Assembly: GCA_015062055.1 (NCBI GenBank)
Contig: SUVK01000025.1
Coordinates: 1-32,378, forward strand
From: Akkermansiaceae bacterium
GTDB taxonomy: Bacteria > Verrucomicrobiota > Verrucomicrobiia > Verrucomicrobiales > Akkermansiaceae
DNA: 32,378 nucleotides
Direction: 5' to 3'
Notes under the pieces: model-generated
Databases searched by the model: none
Seen by the model: the letters and a program-made list of their open reading frames with translations, nothing else
Told to the model about the DNA's origin: nothing
Made by a program: the position numbers and the translations under genes
In this document: positions 22,717-29,635 of the stretch, in pieces
How positions within the stretch are numbered: the stretch's first letter is position 1
Layout: every line of letters starts with the position of its first letter

Positions 22717-22743
22717 TTAATGACGCTGAAAAAGTTTTTTCAT
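22717..22743 (-). CDS. Possible 8-codon leader peptide (MKKLFQRH)
   Basis: ATG 22743 is preceded by AAGGAGGAGG at about 22755-22745, the best Shine-Dalgarno sequence in the window, in a genome region whose genes otherwise lack one. The ORF codes MKKLFQRH and stops at 22717, 57 nt before the thioredoxin start. A hairpin (22700-22684) sits between them. This is the layout of a translation-coupled or attenuation leader, but the ORF is too short to prove by sequence and could be a chance match. Confidence 0.35.
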   Translation of the reverse strand: MKKLFQRH

Positions 22744-22827
22744 GCCTCCTCCTTCGAATAAAGTGTGTACAATTCGTCCAAAATATCAAAGTTAGATGTT
22801 TATCTCGGGACTATTTTAACTTTGAGC

Positions 22828-22856
22828 TTGACAAATAACTATTAAATTGATAGGCA
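22828..22856 (+). promoter_or_regulatory. GH35 promoter, leaderless layout
   Basis: TTGACA (22828-22833), a 17-bp spacer and TAGGCA (22851-22856), 6 nt before ATG 22863. The -35 is perfect and the -10 weak. Confidence 0.5.
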
Positions 22857-22862
22857 TTAGAC

Positions 22863-24776
22863 ATGAAGACCGCATGGGCAAGTATAGCGATGGCGGTGTT
22901 TGCAGCCACCTCAGCATGGGCGGGTGTAGACGCTATGAAGAACTTTCAACAACCGCAAAAAGGCACGCCGGCCGTTTTGACATTCGGTGGTGAAGGGGGG
23001 CGCGAGTTTATGTTGGATGGAAAACCCTTTCAGATTCGCTCTGCCGAGATTCATCCGCAGCGTGTGCCGCGCGAGTACTGGCGCCACCGTATTCAGACCG
23101 CCAAGGCTATGGGCTTGAACACGATTGCGTTCTACGTGTTCTGGAATCAAATAGAGCAGCCGGATGGCAGCTGGGATTTCTCCGGGCGCAATGATATTGC
23201 CGCTTTCATCGATTTGTGCCAAGAGGAGGGTATGTGGGTGCTTTTCCGCCCCGGCCCCTATGTTTGCGGTGAGTGGGATTTGGGCGGCTTACCCACCTAC
23301 TTGATTAAGGATGACGTCACCCCGTTGCGTAATACGAAGAATCCGCAATTTATGGAGGCGCAGACACGATATCTGGAGAAAATGGCAGAGATAGCCATAC
23401 CTCGCATCAGCAAGAATGGTGGCCCTATTCTCATGATTCAGCTGGAGAATGAGTACGGTAGTTACAAATCCCCGCACGATGAGCTGGCCTACATTGAGTG
23501 GTTGAAAAACTTTTGGGAGCAGAAAGGTGCCGGCCCCTTCTACCTGTCTGAGGGTTCGTCTCCCCACCACCTGCGCTTTGTGCCCAAAGGTGTTGCAGTG
23601 GGGTTAGACCCCGCAGACCGCCCGGCAGATATGCGTAACGCTTTGCGCATAGCCCCCGGCGTGCCCGTGTTCTCCAGCGAGACATACCCGGGCTGGCTGC
23701 GCCACTGGGGAGAAGGCAACTGGACCCCCACCCGCAAGACGCTTGATTCTGTGCGTTGGTACATGAAGGATGGTGTATCATTCAATTTGTTTGTGTACCA
23801 TGGCGGCACCAATTTCGGCCTCACCGCCGGTGCCAACAGCAATGAGCAGGGGGGCAAGTTCCAGCCCGACCTCACCAGCTACGATTACGGTTCACCTGTG
23901 GGCGAAAACGGCAACCTTACCAAAGAATACTTTGAGTATCGCGATATTATTCTGGGGGCCCTGCCGGGATATGAGACAATCCCCGTGCCGCAGACTCCGC
24001 CTACCATGGAAATTGCCCCGTTCCGCCCCGAGCCCGTGGCTGATTTCCATGCTTTGTTGCCGAACTCGGTGAGTGGTTCTTTCGAGACGCCCCCCACGTT
24101 GGAAAGTTTGGGGCAAAACCAAGGCATAGGCATTTATACAGCCACCATACCTGCCGGCCCGGCTACAACTCTTACCTGCAATGTTCACGACTACGGCTTG
24201 GTATACGTAGGTGAAAACTATGTAGGCACTGTAGACCGCAGCAAGGGGCAGAGCTCAATTCAACTGCCGGCGCGGGACAAAGCGCAACAGCTCAAGATTG
24301 TGGTCGATACATTCGGACACGTAAACTTCTGCTCCTACATGGGGAAAGACCGCAAGGGCCTCATCGGTAAGGTGATGCTGGGCGGTACTGAGGTGAAAGA
24401 CTGGAGTGTAATGCTTATGCCGCTTACAGAGGTGCCTGTTCCTGCCCGCAAGACCGGCCATGTTCGCAATAGCGAGAAGGGTTGCCTGTACCGCGCAGAA
24501 ATTGAGTTGAGCACGCCACAAGATACTTTCTTGGATATGAACGGTTGGCAAAAGGGTTATGTGTGGGTGAATGGCCATTTGTTGGGCCGTTACTGGCACA
24601 TTGGCCCCCAAGAGCGCTTGTACTGCCCGGCAGAGTTCCTCAAACCCGGTAAAAATACTGTTGAAGTGCTTGATCTGCACATGGTGACAGATGCGCCGCC
24701 GCCTATCTCCGGTAAGATCGAGCGCAATATGGAGGTTAAGAAAAAAACGGAGTCGCTCAATAACCAGTGGGACTGA
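22863..24776 (+). CDS. Exported GH35 beta-galactosidase
   Basis: GH35 enzymes remove terminal beta-galactose, for example from mucin O-glycans. The 637-residue protein has a signal peptide (cleavage near AWA-GV, 20/21) and a catalytic TIM barrel (about 40-370). The acid/base is Glu197 in IQLENEYGSY and the nucleophile Glu273 in SSETYPGWLRHWG. PGPYVCGEWDLGGLP near 130-144 is a family hallmark. The C-terminal beta-sandwich domains include GYVWVNGHLLGRYWHIGPQ. The size and order match known Akkermansia GH35 enzymes. Together with fucose uptake it fits growth on mucin glycans. The promoter lies 6 nt upstream and a terminator follows at 24799-24834. Confidence 0.93.
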   Translation: MKTAWASIAMAVFAATSAWAGVDAMKNFQQPQKGTPAVLTFGGEGGREFMLDGKPFQIRSAEIHPQRVPREYWRHRIQTAKAMGLNTIAFYVFWNQIEQPDGSWDFSGRNDIAAFIDLCQEEGMWVLFRPGPYVCGEWDLGGLPTYLIKDDVTPLRNTKNPQFMEAQTRYLEKMAEIAIPRISKNGGPILMIQLENEYGSYKSPHDELAYIEWLKNFWEQKGAGPFYLSEGSSPHHLRFVPKGVAVGLDPADRPADMRNALRIAPGVPVFSSETYPGWLRHWGEGNWTPTRKTLDSVRWYMKDGVSFNLFVYHGGTNFGLTAGANSNEQGGKFQPDLTSYDYGSPVGENGNLTKEYFEYRDIILGALPGYETIPVPQTPPTMEIAPFRPEPVADFHALLPNSVSGSFETPPTLESLGQNQGIGIYTATIPAGPATTLTCNVHDYGLVYVGENYVGTVDRSKGQSSIQLPARDKAQQLKIVVDTFGHVNFCSYMGKDRKGLIGKVMLGGTEVKDWSVMLMPLTEVPVPARKTGHVRNSEKGCLYRAEIELSTPQDTFLDMNGWQKGYVWVNGHLLGRYWHIGPQERLYCPAEFLKPGKNTVEVLDLHMVTDAPPPISGKIERNMEVKKKTESLNNQWD

Positions 24777-24798
24777 TGCGTTTTTAAAGTGTTTCCCA

Positions 24799-24834
24799 AA
24801 AATCCCGATTTGCCTTGCTGTAAATCGGGATTTT
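24799..24834 (+). terminator. Terminator of GH35 gene
   Basis: AAAATCCCGATTT (24799-24811) pairs perfectly with 24822-24834 over 13 bp, loop 10 nt, ending in TTTT. The -35 box of the next gene begins 2 nt after it. Confidence 0.85.
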
Positions 24835-24835
24835 C

Positions 24836-24864
24836 TTGACTTCGGGCTGCGGATATGGTAGAGA
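24836..24864 (+). promoter_or_regulatory. Promoter of the 24878-25857 gene pair
   Basis: TTGACT (24836-24841), 17 bp, TAGAGA (24859-24864) with TG one base before the -10. The ATG at 24878 is 13 nt beyond, giving a leader of about 6 nt. Confidence 0.5.
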
Positions 24865-24877
24865 AATAACAACGGAT

Positions 24878-25426
24878 ATGAAAGTGTTTCGTACAGGAGT
24901 GTTAGCAATGTGCTTGGCCACGTTAATGGGTGCTACCATTGCAGATGCCGCACCCGATTCTAAAAAGCAGCCTACTGCTGCAGAAATTCGTAAAGCTCGC
25001 CGCGCTGCCGTGAAAGAGGCAGAGCAGAACTTGCGTAAAGCTAAGCGCAGCGGTGATGAAAAAGCCATTGCCGAGGCTCAGGCTGCTTTGGATGCCGCCA
25101 AGAAAAAGACCCGTGGTAAAGGTGCTGATATGGCCGCAGAGTTTGCCGCCCTTATGCAGGCTTCTGAATTATTGACCACGGTGTGTGATGAAGCTTCCGC
25201 TAAAAAAGCAGCAGATAAAATTTACAACATGTTCAGCAAGTTGCCGGCGCCCGATGAGGTGTCTGATGATGATATAGAGCTGTGGTGTACAGAGCAGAAT
25301 AAGCTCAATAAAGAAATGGAGCGCTTGCGCAAAGAACCCTGGTTTGAATCCTCCGGCTTGCAAGAGGCCTGGACTGCTGCTACCGACCCCTTTTCACGTA
25401 AACGAGCCCAGCGTCAGAAAAAATGA
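24878..25426 (+). CDS. Small exported Lys/Ala-rich coiled-coil protein, unknown function
   Basis: A 182-residue protein of no recognised family. A signal peptide (MKVFRTGVLAMCLATLMGATIADA) is followed by a highly charged helical stretch at about 35-85 rich in Ala, Lys and Glu, likely a coiled coil. The second half (EFAALMQASELLTTV, later EVSDDDIELWC) is helical with one Cys. The C-terminus FSRKRAQRQKK is very basic. ATG 24878 is chosen because it begins the signal peptide; 14 upstream codons are not part of it. Its stop overlaps the next start in ATGA, so translation of the two is coupled. Confidence 0.75.
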   Translation: MKVFRTGVLAMCLATLMGATIADAAPDSKKQPTAAEIRKARRAAVKEAEQNLRKAKRSGDEKAIAEAQAALDAAKKKTRGKGADMAAEFAALMQASELLTTVCDEASAKKAADKIYNMFSKLPAPDEVSDDDIELWCTEQNKLNKEMERLRKEPWFESSGLQEAWTAATDPFSRKRAQRQKK

Positions 25427-25857
25427 ACAAGTTGTTTTTACTTTCCGGCATGCTTGCCTTAACGGCTAATGCTGATGGGTCTCTGACCCTGGACCCGGCC
25501 GTAATGGATGAGGCTAAGCGTGCCGTTTTTAATGGGGAAGAGGCCCTGTTGCCCACCAAAAGTGTGCTGCCCGAGCAAGAGAATGCAGAGGCGGCTCTCT
25601 GGCAACAGGCGATGGATGCCTCCGGGACGGAGCTGATGCCCGTATACCTGCTCGCTTTGTTGCAAAAACTTAACCCTGACAAGCCCATGGTAGAACATGC
25701 GGAGGCATATGCCGAGGCTTTGCGTTTGCATATGCTTGCCGCAGCCGGTAATAAAACTGCAAAAAATCAGTTGGCCGCAGCTTTGCAATGTGGCTTGCTC
25801 CCTTGTGGCTTGCGCATTATTTGTGATACCGCTAAGGCGGCTTCGTTGCTGCCCTGA
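25423..25857 (+). CDS. Small exported helical protein, unknown function
   Basis: A 144-residue protein of no recognised family with a signal peptide (MNKLFLLSGMLALTANADG). The mature part is Ala/Leu-rich and helical, with a look of Sel1/TPR-like repeats (EHAEAYAEALRLHMLAAAGNK and KNQLAAALQCG), and three Cys near the C-terminus (CGLLPCGLRIIC). It overlaps the previous gene by 4 nt (ATGA), so the two products are probably made in a fixed ratio and may interact. Confidence 0.7.
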   Translation: MNKLFLLSGMLALTANADGSLTLDPAVMDEAKRAVFNGEEALLPTKSVLPEQENAEAALWQQAMDASGTELMPVYLLALLQKLNPDKPMVEHAEAYAEALRLHMLAAAGNKTAKNQLAAALQCGLLPCGLRIICDTAKAASLLP

Positions 25858-25867
25858 ATGCCCCACG

Positions 25868-25903
25868 AAAAACGGCACTGACATCGTTGTGATGCAGTGC
25901 CGT
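25868..25903 (-). terminator. Terminator of the small ribosomal-protein gene
   Basis: On the minus strand ACGGCACTG (25903-25895) pairs with CAGTGCCGT (25880-25872), with an inner CATC/GATG stem, then T5 (25872-25868). The T run is on the minus side only, so it serves the gene at 25951. Confidence 0.85.
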
Positions 25904-25950
25904 GAGAAAAAGAACAGCGTCGCTTTGCGGACGTGGCCTAAGCGCGCAGC

Positions 25951-26055
25951 TTAGGACTTGTAACGCAAACGCTTCTTGTGGCGGTTCTGGCGCATGCGCT
26001 TGCTGCGCTTGTGCTTGTTGATTTTAGCCTTACGTCTCTTCTTAAGCGATCCCAT
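25951..26055 (-). CDS. AURKAIP1/COX24-domain small ribosomal protein (bS22-like)
   Basis: A 34-residue, strongly basic protein: MGSLKKRRKAKINKHKRSKR, then MRQNRHKKRLRYKS. The KKRRKxKxxKHKRxKRMR core is that of the AURKAIP1/COX24 family, which includes the small-subunit protein bS22 of Actinobacteria and mitochondrial mS38. It likely sits at the 30S decoding region near the 16S rRNA 3' end. The start ATG 26055 and stop 25951-25953 are clear, and a terminator and a leader with promoter flank it. It is too short for most gene finders. Confidence 0.85.
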   Translation of the reverse strand: MGSLKKRRKAKINKHKRSKRMRQNRHKKRLRYKS

Positions 26056-26155
26056 AATGTTTTATGATGTCGTTTGTTGTTTCTCTTTTGGGAGAAGATT
26101 AGTCAGCACTCGGAGGCTGAAAACTCAACCTGTTTTTGGTGTGCTGAAGTTGTCG
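26056..26155 (-). ncRNA. Structured 5' leader of the bS22-like gene
   Basis: The leader of about 100 nt folds into an outer stem TCAGCAC/GTGCTGA (26147-26141 with 26109-26103). Inside it is a 7-bp hairpin AGGUUGA/UCAGCCU (26130-26124 with 26119-26113, loop GUUU), and a third hairpin UUCUC/GAGAA (26096-26092 with 26085-26081) follows. The inner hairpin pairs fully only in the minus-strand RNA, because one pair is a G-U wobble that would be A/C on the plus strand. The last 25 nt before the ATG are A-rich and unpaired. This may be an autoregulatory site for the protein. Confidence 0.5.
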
Positions 26156-26162
26156 GGAAAAT

Positions 26163-26191
26163 ATGTAACTATCTTTTGGGCATAAAGTCAA
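26163..26191 (-). promoter_or_regulatory. Promoter of the bS22-like gene
   Basis: Minus-strand TTGACT (26191-26186), a 17-bp spacer and TTACAT (26168-26163). A one-base shift gives TACATA with 18 bp. The start would be near 26155. Confidence 0.5.
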
Positions 26192-26225
26192 GCCGAAAGA
26201 GTCTCTATGCCGCATTTTTTTGTGT

Positions 26226-27050
26226 TCATGCGCGGTAAACCCGCTCGTAGAACCACTCTTGCAAGGCGTGAATCACCCCGGTGTAGGGCGAAACCCTGCC
26301 ACCGTTGGTATGCAGCCATGCTGCTACCTCCGGGTGTGCATTGGCCGGGGCTACGCAGTAGGCTCCATCAAAAAGGCTGAAGGCATCTATATCGTTATGG
26401 CCATCTCCCATAATAAAAAGTTGCTCGGGGTGCAACCCCAGCTCTCGGCATATGTATGCCAAGGCAGTTCCTTTATTGAATCGGGCATCTGCAAAGCGCA
26501 GGTAACGGCCGGCTCTTTGTATGGTAATAGCGGCGGTGGTAAGCGGGGTGAGCAGCGGCATGAGGCTGTCCATCGTTTCGCTGTCCTCTGCTTCTACCGA
26601 GAGCGGGTCTGTCGCTGCAATTTCCCACTGTAATTCGGGGTAAGTATGGCGTATAGCGCCCAGTGTGCGGTGCAAAGTGGGTTGAAAAGCTTGCCGCAGT
26701 TGCTGGTTGATGCGCTCGCATTCGCAATTGTGCTCCGTTGCCGGATGCAGCGTGCCCGCCTCATCTGCCATGTAAATGTATCGCTCGCAGGTGCATATAA
26801 AATCCGGCAGCACAGGGGAGCATGGCAGCAGCTCACTGCTCAAGTAGGGGAGTGTACGCCCTGTGTTGATACCCCACCGTACTCCATAGGGGCGTAGCTC
26901 CTCCATTTTTTCAAAAAACTCTCCCGGTATGGCGGGCCCGTTTTCTTGGCGCAGGGTGCCATCGAAATCAAGAGAAACGAGCCAGCGGCATAGCCCCCCT
27001 CCCGGGGCTGCTTTGCCCGGCACAATGCTGCCCTCGGTAGGTAGATTCAT
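26226..27050 (-). CDS. HAD-family phosphatase (sucrose-phosphatase-like / Cof type)
   Basis: A 274-residue cytoplasmic phosphohydrolase. Motif I is SLDFDGTL with nucleophile Asp28 and acid/base Asp30, motif II is INTGRT near 61-66, motif III Lys is in RFNKGTALAY and motif IV is GDGHNDIDAF. The cap domain between motifs II and III is of the C2 kind, as in Cof and sucrose-6-phosphatase enzymes, which act on sugar phosphates. The substrate is unknown. Its ATG overlaps the stop of the OmpA gene (ATGA, 27050-27047), so it is translationally coupled to a membrane protein operon, which is odd for a sugar phosphatase. Confidence 0.85.
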   Translation of the reverse strand: MNLPTEGSIVPGKAAPGGGLCRWLVSLDFDGTLRQENGPAIPGEFFEKMEELRPYGVRWGINTGRTLPYLSSELLPCSPVLPDFICTCERYIYMADEAGTLHPATEHNCECERINQQLRQAFQPTLHRTLGAIRHTYPELQWEIAATDPLSVEAEDSETMDSLMPLLTPLTTAAITIQRAGRYLRFADARFNKGTALAYICRELGLHPEQLFIMGDGHNDIDAFSLFDGAYCVAPANAHPEVAAWLHTNGGRVSPYTGVIHALQEWFYERVYRA

Positions 27051-28321
27051 TGTTTGGTTTCGTTGTTGTCCTGTTTCGGGGTGTTTTCGGTCTCTTCTTG
27101 CGGTTGTTCTGCGGGGGCTGCTGCGCTTTTTTGTGCGTAAATAGACAGAGTCTTATATGTTTGGGGGATGGGAAATCCCTCGTTGAGTAATTGGGTTAAA
27201 TTTTTATCCAGCGGTATGGTGTTTTTGGAGTCCAGGCATCCCTCCGGTACGCCTTCTTCCAAGCTGCGCATATGAATCTCGATTCGGCGATTGAGCTTTT
27301 GCTGTTCTTCGGTTCCCTTAAGGCTGACCAACGGAGAATTAGCTGCGCACACGCGAATGCGTACACGCTCCATCGGAACCCCCATCTCTGCCAGCCACGT
27401 GCGCACGGCTTCGGCTCGTTGCATCGAGATGAGTGCATTTTTGCTTGCGGAGCCAATGCCGTCGGAGTGACCTTCGATAATGAAGTAAGTATCGGGGTTC
27501 ACTTGAATGAGTCCGGCCAGTTTTACCATAGTAACCAGCGCGCTTTGTTGAAGCGTTACACTGTTGAAGTCAAAAAGCACGTCTGCTTCCATGCGGGCAA
27601 CTCCGGATTGAGAGCTCAGGTTCCCGATGGTATGCAGCTCATCGAGCGTACGTGTGTCTTCCGGCATATCATCCATGCCTTGGCTGGCTGTTTCTTTGAG
27701 CTTTTCTTCATCTGTCGTGGTGCCGTCTTTTGCGATATCGCTGTTCATAGGGGCGAGGTTAACAACGGTATCATTGGCGTTGAGCGGTATGATGTCGTCA
27801 GAGAGCAGGGCCTCCTCTGCCTTTTTCTCTTCTACTTTGATTTTTTCTACGCTCAGCTCGGTAGACGCCTGTTCCATCGGGCGGCTGAAGTCGAGATTTG
27901 TCTTCATCTCGGCCTTTACGATTAAGTGCGTATCGCCCGGTCGTATTTCTGTCGGGGCTATGGGTTCTTCGAATATATCGATATCACGCTTTTCGTCTTT
28001 GGGCTGCTCGACGATTTCGGGTAACGCTTTTTCCGGCTCTGGTTCAGGCTCCGGTTCCGGGGTAAGGGGCTCAATTTTGGTTTTGAAGTACACGCGCTTG
28101 GTTTCTTGCTGAACGGTTTCGGGGAGGGCGGACTGCGCGTTGGGCTCCGGCCAGATTCGCGGGGCTAAGTAACAGGCAAAAATGTGCACCAGCACGGCCG
28201 CGGAGACACCGCCTAAAAGAACCGGCAGCATGTCGCGTTGACGTGTTAGCTCGTAGCCTTGACGCTTACGGTTCTTGGCTTTATGCCGGGGGGGGATGTT
28301 CTTTTTTGAAGACTTGTTCAT
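27047..28321 (-). CDS. Membrane-anchored OmpA-domain protein with TonB-like proline-rich linker
   Basis: This protein of about 424 residues has a basic cytoplasmic tail (1-31), one membrane helix (about 32-53, LPVLLGGVSAAVLVHIFACYL), and a Pro/Glu repeat at 85-98 like the spacer of TonB. A charged, low-complexity linker runs to about 240. An OmpA/MotB peptidoglycan-binding domain spans about 246-352 (LFDFNSVTL, EGHSDGIGSAS, RAEAVRTWL, NRRIEIHM), with Asp287 and Arg303 as the expected diaminopimelate contacts. The C-terminus is Gln/Glu-rich. The helix is not cleavable, so it probably spans the periplasm from the inner membrane to the cell wall. The layout recalls TonB, MotB and Pal hybrids. 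It follows the pseudo-hydrolase gene by 17 bp and overlaps the HAD gene. Confidence 0.8.
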   Translation of the reverse strand: MNKSSKKNIPPRHKAKNRKRQGYELTRQRDMLPVLLGGVSAAVLVHIFACYLAPRIWPEPNAQSALPETVQQETKRVYFKTKIEPLTPEPEPEPEPEKALPEIVEQPKDEKRDIDIFEEPIAPTEIRPGDTHLIVKAEMKTNLDFSRPMEQASTELSVEKIKVEEKKAEEALLSDDIIPLNANDTVVNLAPMNSDIAKDGTTTDEEKLKETASQGMDDMPEDTRTLDELHTIGNLSSQSGVARMEADVLFDFNSVTLQQSALVTMVKLAGLIQVNPDTYFIIEGHSDGIGSASKNALISMQRAEAVRTWLAEMGVPMERVRIRVCAANSPLVSLKGTEEQQKLNRRIEIHMRSLEEGVPEGCLDSKNTIPLDKNLTQLLNEGFPIPQTYKTLSIYAQKSAAAPAEQPQEETENTPKQDNNETKQ

Positions 28322-28338
28322 ATAGGACGATATTCTGC

Positions 28339-29463
28339 TTATAGTTGTGATCTGGGTGTCAGTATGGGGCGGTTTGGTGTGCTGACATGGGGTTTATCAA
28401 TAGCAGTGAGAAATTGATTGTGTAACCAGAAGATGATATCCATATAGGCCGATTCCGGACCGTTTTTGAGTTGGAGCTCGATGTCGTACGTGCGTTCGTT
28501 TTCACCTTCGCCGACGGTGCAATGCTGAATACGAGTTGTGGCACCGGGGGGATCCTGAGCTGTGGTCAACGCCCATACTTCTTTTGTATCGCTGGGTAAT
28601 TGTCGGTAGATGCTCAGGGCATCGTTTATGGTGCGAATGTGCGGGTCTTGTTGCAGGTAGACAATCAGGGCCGGGGTGTCGCGGTTTATATTGGTGGCAC
28701 TTTCAACCGGGGCCACGTCAAAGCATTCAAACCCCTGTTCTTTGTTGATGCGTGCATCCATCAGGGCGAGTTTGACTTTACTTACGAGGTTGTCCGGCAT
28801 AGTTCGACTGATAGATTCTCGTAATGAGGCCAAGGCATCTATGGCGACTATGCCGCGTATGCGGTCATCTTTTGCTGCTGCTTGCAATAGTAAATCGGCC
28901 CCGAATCCTTGTCCTACTGCGATAATAAGTGGACGCTCTTTTCCGCTGCGGATTACCAATTGATTGATTAACAATGGTACATCGTCGCTTTCTTGTAGGC
29001 CGTGTGTACAGTATTGTCGTGCATTATCTTTGCCTCTCGGCTCCCACAATATGCAGGGTATACCGGCCCCGGTAAGATAATCTGCCAGCGGTAGTGCAGA
29101 TTGTATGCCGTGGTCCCATTCTACGCACACTATGGCATAGTCAATATTTTGAAGCTTTCGTATGTGTTCTTCCGTCAGCTCTGCGCGCACGGCACGTTGG
29201 CGAGCAGAGTCTTCTTCTGCTTTTTCTACCAAAACTGCCGGTATTTCTGCACCATCCCACCCTTGAAAGGTCAGGGGGGTTAATCGCATGCCCACATGTT
29301 GCTCGGGTATGGTGCTGAGGCCTTGGAACTCTTCGTTGATAGGGTGCAATACCGGCTCTGCTAATATGCCTACGTAGTGCCATACCCACAGCCCACCCAT
29401 AATCGGGATTAGTATCACGATTAATAAAAAAATGTATAGTGGGCGAAATAGTCTCATACGCAT
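28339..29463 (-). CDS. Membrane-anchored alpha/beta-hydrolase-like protein lacking the nucleophile
   Basis: From ATG 29463 the product is about 374 residues. An N-terminal membrane helix (LYIFLLIVILIPIMGGLWVW) is followed by a periplasmic domain with alpha/beta-hydrolase order: strand-turn IVCVEWDHGIQSALPLADYL, ILWEPRGKDNAR (oxyanion-side loop) and IIAVGQGFGADLLL. The last is where the nucleophile elbow GxSxG should be; here it reads GQGFG, so the catalytic Ser is Gly. DRIRGIVAIDALAS follows as in true hydrolases. It is probably non-catalytic, a binding or scaffold protein. It is the first gene of an operon with the OmpA/TonB-like protein and the HAD gene. ATG 29457 is an alternative start. 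Confidence 0.65.
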   Translation of the reverse strand: MRMRLFRPLYIFLLIVILIPIMGGLWVWHYVGILAEPVLHPINEEFQGLSTIPEQHVGMRLTPLTFQGWDGAEIPAVLVEKAEEDSARQRAVRAELTEEHIRKLQNIDYAIVCVEWDHGIQSALPLADYLTGAGIPCILWEPRGKDNARQYCTHGLQESDDVPLLINQLVIRSGKERPLIIAVGQGFGADLLLQAAAKDDRIRGIVAIDALASLRESISRTMPDNLVSKVKLALMDARINKEQGFECFDVAPVESATNINRDTPALIVYLQQDPHIRTINDALSIYRQLPSDTKEVWALTTAQDPPGATTRIQHCTVGEGENERTYDIELQLKNGPESAYMDIIFWLHNQFLTAIDKPHVSTPNRPILTPRSQL

Positions 29464-29473
29464 GCGCGCGAGA

Positions 29474-29502
29474 ATTATATCAGCCCTCACTCTACTCAGC
29501 AA
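29474..29502 (-). promoter_or_regulatory. Promoter of the 29463-26226 operon
   Basis: Minus-strand TTGCTG (29502-29497), a 17-bp spacer and a perfect TATAAT (29479-29474), 10 nt before ATG 29463. The leader would be 3-4 nt at most. Confidence 0.65.
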
Positions 29503-29635
29503 TCTCTAATTATGTCAACCTGCGGTGCCGTACTTTGACATGTTGTCGGTTGCAAAAAAACATCCATCAACAAACTCCGATGATGCGGTTATAATCTTTT
29601 TTATGTTGATGTTGGCATGTGCTAATAAACAAGTG
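29503..29635. other. Short intergenic region after the M50 gene
   Basis: AT-rich sequence holding a weak CATCA/TGATG stem (29565-29585) and, on the minus strand, a T7 run (plus-strand A7 at 29554-29560). This may be a weak terminator for the recJ-M50 transcript. Nothing else was recognised. Confidence 0.35.

Noticed and set aside
22661..22789. Longer start for the thioredoxin paralogue at 21710
   Set aside because: It would place 43 residues before a clear signal peptide.
24255..24908. A 217-codon minus-strand open frame
   Set aside because: It is antisense to the end of the GH35 gene and crosses its terminator.
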